Source of the DNA: Candidatus Alloenteromonas pullicola
GTDB taxonomy: Bacteria; Bacillota_I; Bacilli_A; RFN20; CAG-826
Assembly: GCA_018714785.1 (NCBI GenBank)
Contig: DVMV01000011.1
Span: 1 to 32,627 of the forward strand
DNA length: 32,627 nucleotides
Direction of reading: 5' to 3'
Shown here: one piece after another, positions 31,438-32,627 of the stretch
Layout: the number at the start of each line of letters is the position of its first letter
How positions within the stretch are numbered: the stretch's first letter is position 1
Translations under genes and position numbers: made by a program
The notes under the pieces: generated by a model
The model's input: the letters and a program-made list of their open reading frames with translations, nothing else
Told to the model about the DNA's origin: nothing
The model's database searches: none

Positions 31438-31787
31438 TCGCCTTCAATCTCTTCGTAATGAGCAATCTTGTAATCGAGGAGATCCATGGTCTTCTTCAGC
31501 TTCTCCAAAGTATCCTGAAGACGTTTCTTCGATTTTTCCAGGATAGCAAGACGCTCCTCCTCGTTCCCAGGGCCTTGGTCGACCAACGCGAGATACTCCT
31601 TGATATCTTCAAGAGGTATACCGGAATCCTTGAAACAGATAATAACTCTCAATCGATCAATGTCCTCGTCGCAGTAATCGCGAATCCCCGAGGAAGACCG
31701 ATGTGGTTTGAATAGCCCGATTTTTTCATAAAAACGGAGCGTATCGCGAGTTAGTCCTACCCGTTTTGCAAGTTCTCCAATCTTCAT
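31425..31787 (-). CDS. MerR-family transcriptional regulator (AdhR/NmlR-like)
   Basis: A 120-aa regulator. The N-terminal winged helix (MKIGELAKRVGLTRDTLRFYEKIGLFKP, then the RDYCDEDIDRLRVI wing) is followed by a dimerising coiled coil (~75-110) and a short tail ending GECKI. The AdhR/NmlR group responds to aldehydes or thiol-reactive electrophiles. The single Cys near the C-terminus and Cys51 in the first domain are the only candidate sensor thiols. It leads the operon with the flavoprotein and cupin, whose promoter has the long spacer and dyad typical of MerR control. Confidence 0.9.
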   Translation of the reverse strand: MKIGELAKRVGLTRDTLRFYEKIGLFKPHRSSSGIRDYCDEDIDRLRVIICFKDSGIPLEDIKEYLALVDQGPGNEEERLAILEKSKKRLQDTLEKLKKTMDLLDYKIAHYEEIEGECKI

Positions 31788-31806
31788 AAATAGTACCTGT
31801 ATAATT

Positions 31807-31837
31807 ATTCAAAACCTTCGAGCCGGCTCAAGGTCAA
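31807..31837 (-). promoter_or_regulatory. MerR-type promoter with 19-bp spacer
   Basis: On the minus strand, -35 TTGACC (31832-31837) and -10 TTGAAT (31807-31812) are 19 bp apart. A dyad (ACCTTCGAGCC/GGCTCAAGGT, 31814-31834, with a one-base bulge; perfect core GAGCCGGCTC) fills the spacer. This is the classical layout of promoters that MerR proteins untwist to activate. Confidence 0.72.
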
Positions 31838-31843
31838 TAGCTA

Positions 31844-32627
31844 TTAGCCTAAGGCAATTTCCAAGGCCATCATGACGACAAAGCCAATGATGAAGCTCCA
31901 GAGGCCAAAATGCTCGTGTTTGCTTATCGACCCAGGAATCAACTCGTCGACAGTCGCGTAGATCATTGCCCCGGCCGCAAAAGAGAGCAAAAAGGGCAAC
32001 GCGGAGGAGAAAGCGGCGCCTATTGCGCAGGCAATAATGCCAAATAAAGGTTCTGGGAGGCCGCTACTAGCGCCAAACGCAAACGCTTTGCCACGGCTGT
32101 ACCCTTCGTCTAAAAGAGGAAGCGAGGCGGCAGCGCCCTCAGGAATATTCTGAATGGAGATGCCTAGAGCCAGGGTAATGGCCGCCAAGGCGATAGGCCA
32201 TTGATCCGGAGAAGCGAAGTAAATTCCACACGCCAAACCGACAGCAATACCCTCGGGTATATTATGCAAGGTTACGGCTAAGAACAATTTGGTGGATGGT
32301 TTCACCCCACTGGTTTCCGGACCTTCTTTCCTTCCATCCGGATGCATATGGGGTATCAGCTTATCCAAGGCAAACAGAAGTAGACATCCAGCCAAGAAGG
32401 AACCGCAAACAACCAGCAAAGAATAATTCCCAAAAGTCGAAGAGGCTTGTTCCATGGATGGAAGCAAAAGACCAAAGACGGCAGAGGACACCATTACCCC
32501 ACCGCTGAATCCCAAAACGATTGAAGAAATCTTTGGGCCAAGCGACTTTTTGAAAAACAAAGTGAATGAAGCCCCTATGACCGTAGAAGCGAAGATAAGC
32601 CCAAGACAAATGAAACTAAGTAAATAT
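31844..32627 (-). CDS. ZIP-family divalent metal transporter, 5' end outside the window
   Basis: Metal permease (Zn/Fe/Mn) of the GufA/ZupT type, at least 260 aa. The frame is open with no stop to the right edge, and the residues before position 32560 (LLSFICLGLIFASTVIGASF) form a normal first ZIP helix. The true start is therefore beyond the window, and the TTG at 32558-32560 is not the start. Metal-site motifs are TLHNIPEGIAVG (helix 4) and SIQNIPEGAAASLPLL (helix 5, with Gln for His, as in this subfamily). The His-containing loop is PHMHPDG. The stop is 57 nt before merR; no terminator is seen between them. Confidence 0.9.
   Translation of the reverse strand, partial: YLLSFICLGLIFASTVIGASFTLFFKKSLGPKISSIVLGFSGGVMVSSAVFGLLLPSMEQASSTFGNYSLLVVCGSFLAGCLLLFALDKLIPHMHPDGRKEGPETSGVKPSTKLFLAVTLHNIPEGIAVGLACGIYFASPDQWPIALAAITLALGISIQNIPEGAAASLPLLDEGYSRGKAFAFGASSGLPEPLFGIIACAIGAAFSSALPFLLSFAAGAMIYATVDELIPGSISKHEHFGLWSFIIGFVVMMALEIALG

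Overview
The window is a GC-rich bacterial chromosome segment using the standard genetic code: TGA is a true stop in phoP, phoU, gt2 and hydB, and Trp is TGG. PhoPR and a Pst operon with a Bacillus-like Pho box, a cre-like site, a Rex-type redox repressor, bifunctional AdhE and two [FeFe]-hydrogenase-type proteins together point to an anaerobic, fermentative member of the Bacillota. My guess is an Erysipelotrichia/Mollicutes-allied gut lineage, but that placement is inference. No respiratory chain genes, phage, insertion sequence or CRISPR array are visible.

Layout. (1) 1-314: AT-rich non-coding DNA that may hold a decayed reading frame, ending in a tRNA terminator. (2) 315-473: tRNA-Phe and tRNA-Asp on the minus strand with a clear promoter. 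(3) 558-6841: phosphate operon pstS-pstC-pstA-pstB-phoU-phoP-phoR (minus strand), driven from a Pho-box region at 6903-6930. (4) 7003-12376: envelope and lipid genes (flippase-like membrane protein, GT2, and a GT4 plus acyltransferase pair) around a rubrerythrin. (5) 12606-14975: feoA-feoB ferrous iron uptake. (6) 15087-15163: an initiator tRNA with unusual bases. (7) 15226-20332: UDP-galactopyranose mutase, a GH2 beta-galactosidase-like enzyme and a GPH sugar symporter. (8) 20429-21736: ArsB/SLC13-like permease. (9) 21799-30324: one seven-gene minus-strand operon, rex-adhE-(2Fe-2S thioredoxin-like protein)-PAS hydrogenase-SpoIIE phosphatase-[FeFe]-hydrogenase-orf193. (10) 30482-31787: MerR-iron-sulfur flavoprotein-cupin. 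(11) 31844 to the right edge: ZIP metal transporter, cut at its 5' end.

The most interesting system is region 9. The genes are joined by 1-14 bp overlaps or a 6 bp gap. They combine the NADH sensor Rex, the ethanol-forming NADH sink AdhE, a probably catalytic hydrogenase, and a probably sensory hydrogenase with a PAS domain paired with a PP2C phosphatase. This resembles the hfs-type clusters of thermophilic clostridia and suggests redox/H2 sensing tied to output through a phosphatase whose partner is not encoded here. The promoter carries tandem ACCGAT hexamers on both sides and a perfect 17-bp inverted repeat in its spacer.

Across the window, four genes (gt2, feoA, glf and the ArsB-like permease) have a -10 box only 6-9 bp before the start codon and no Shine-Dalgarno sequence. 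This implies leaderless mRNAs alongside ordinary Shine-Dalgarno genes.
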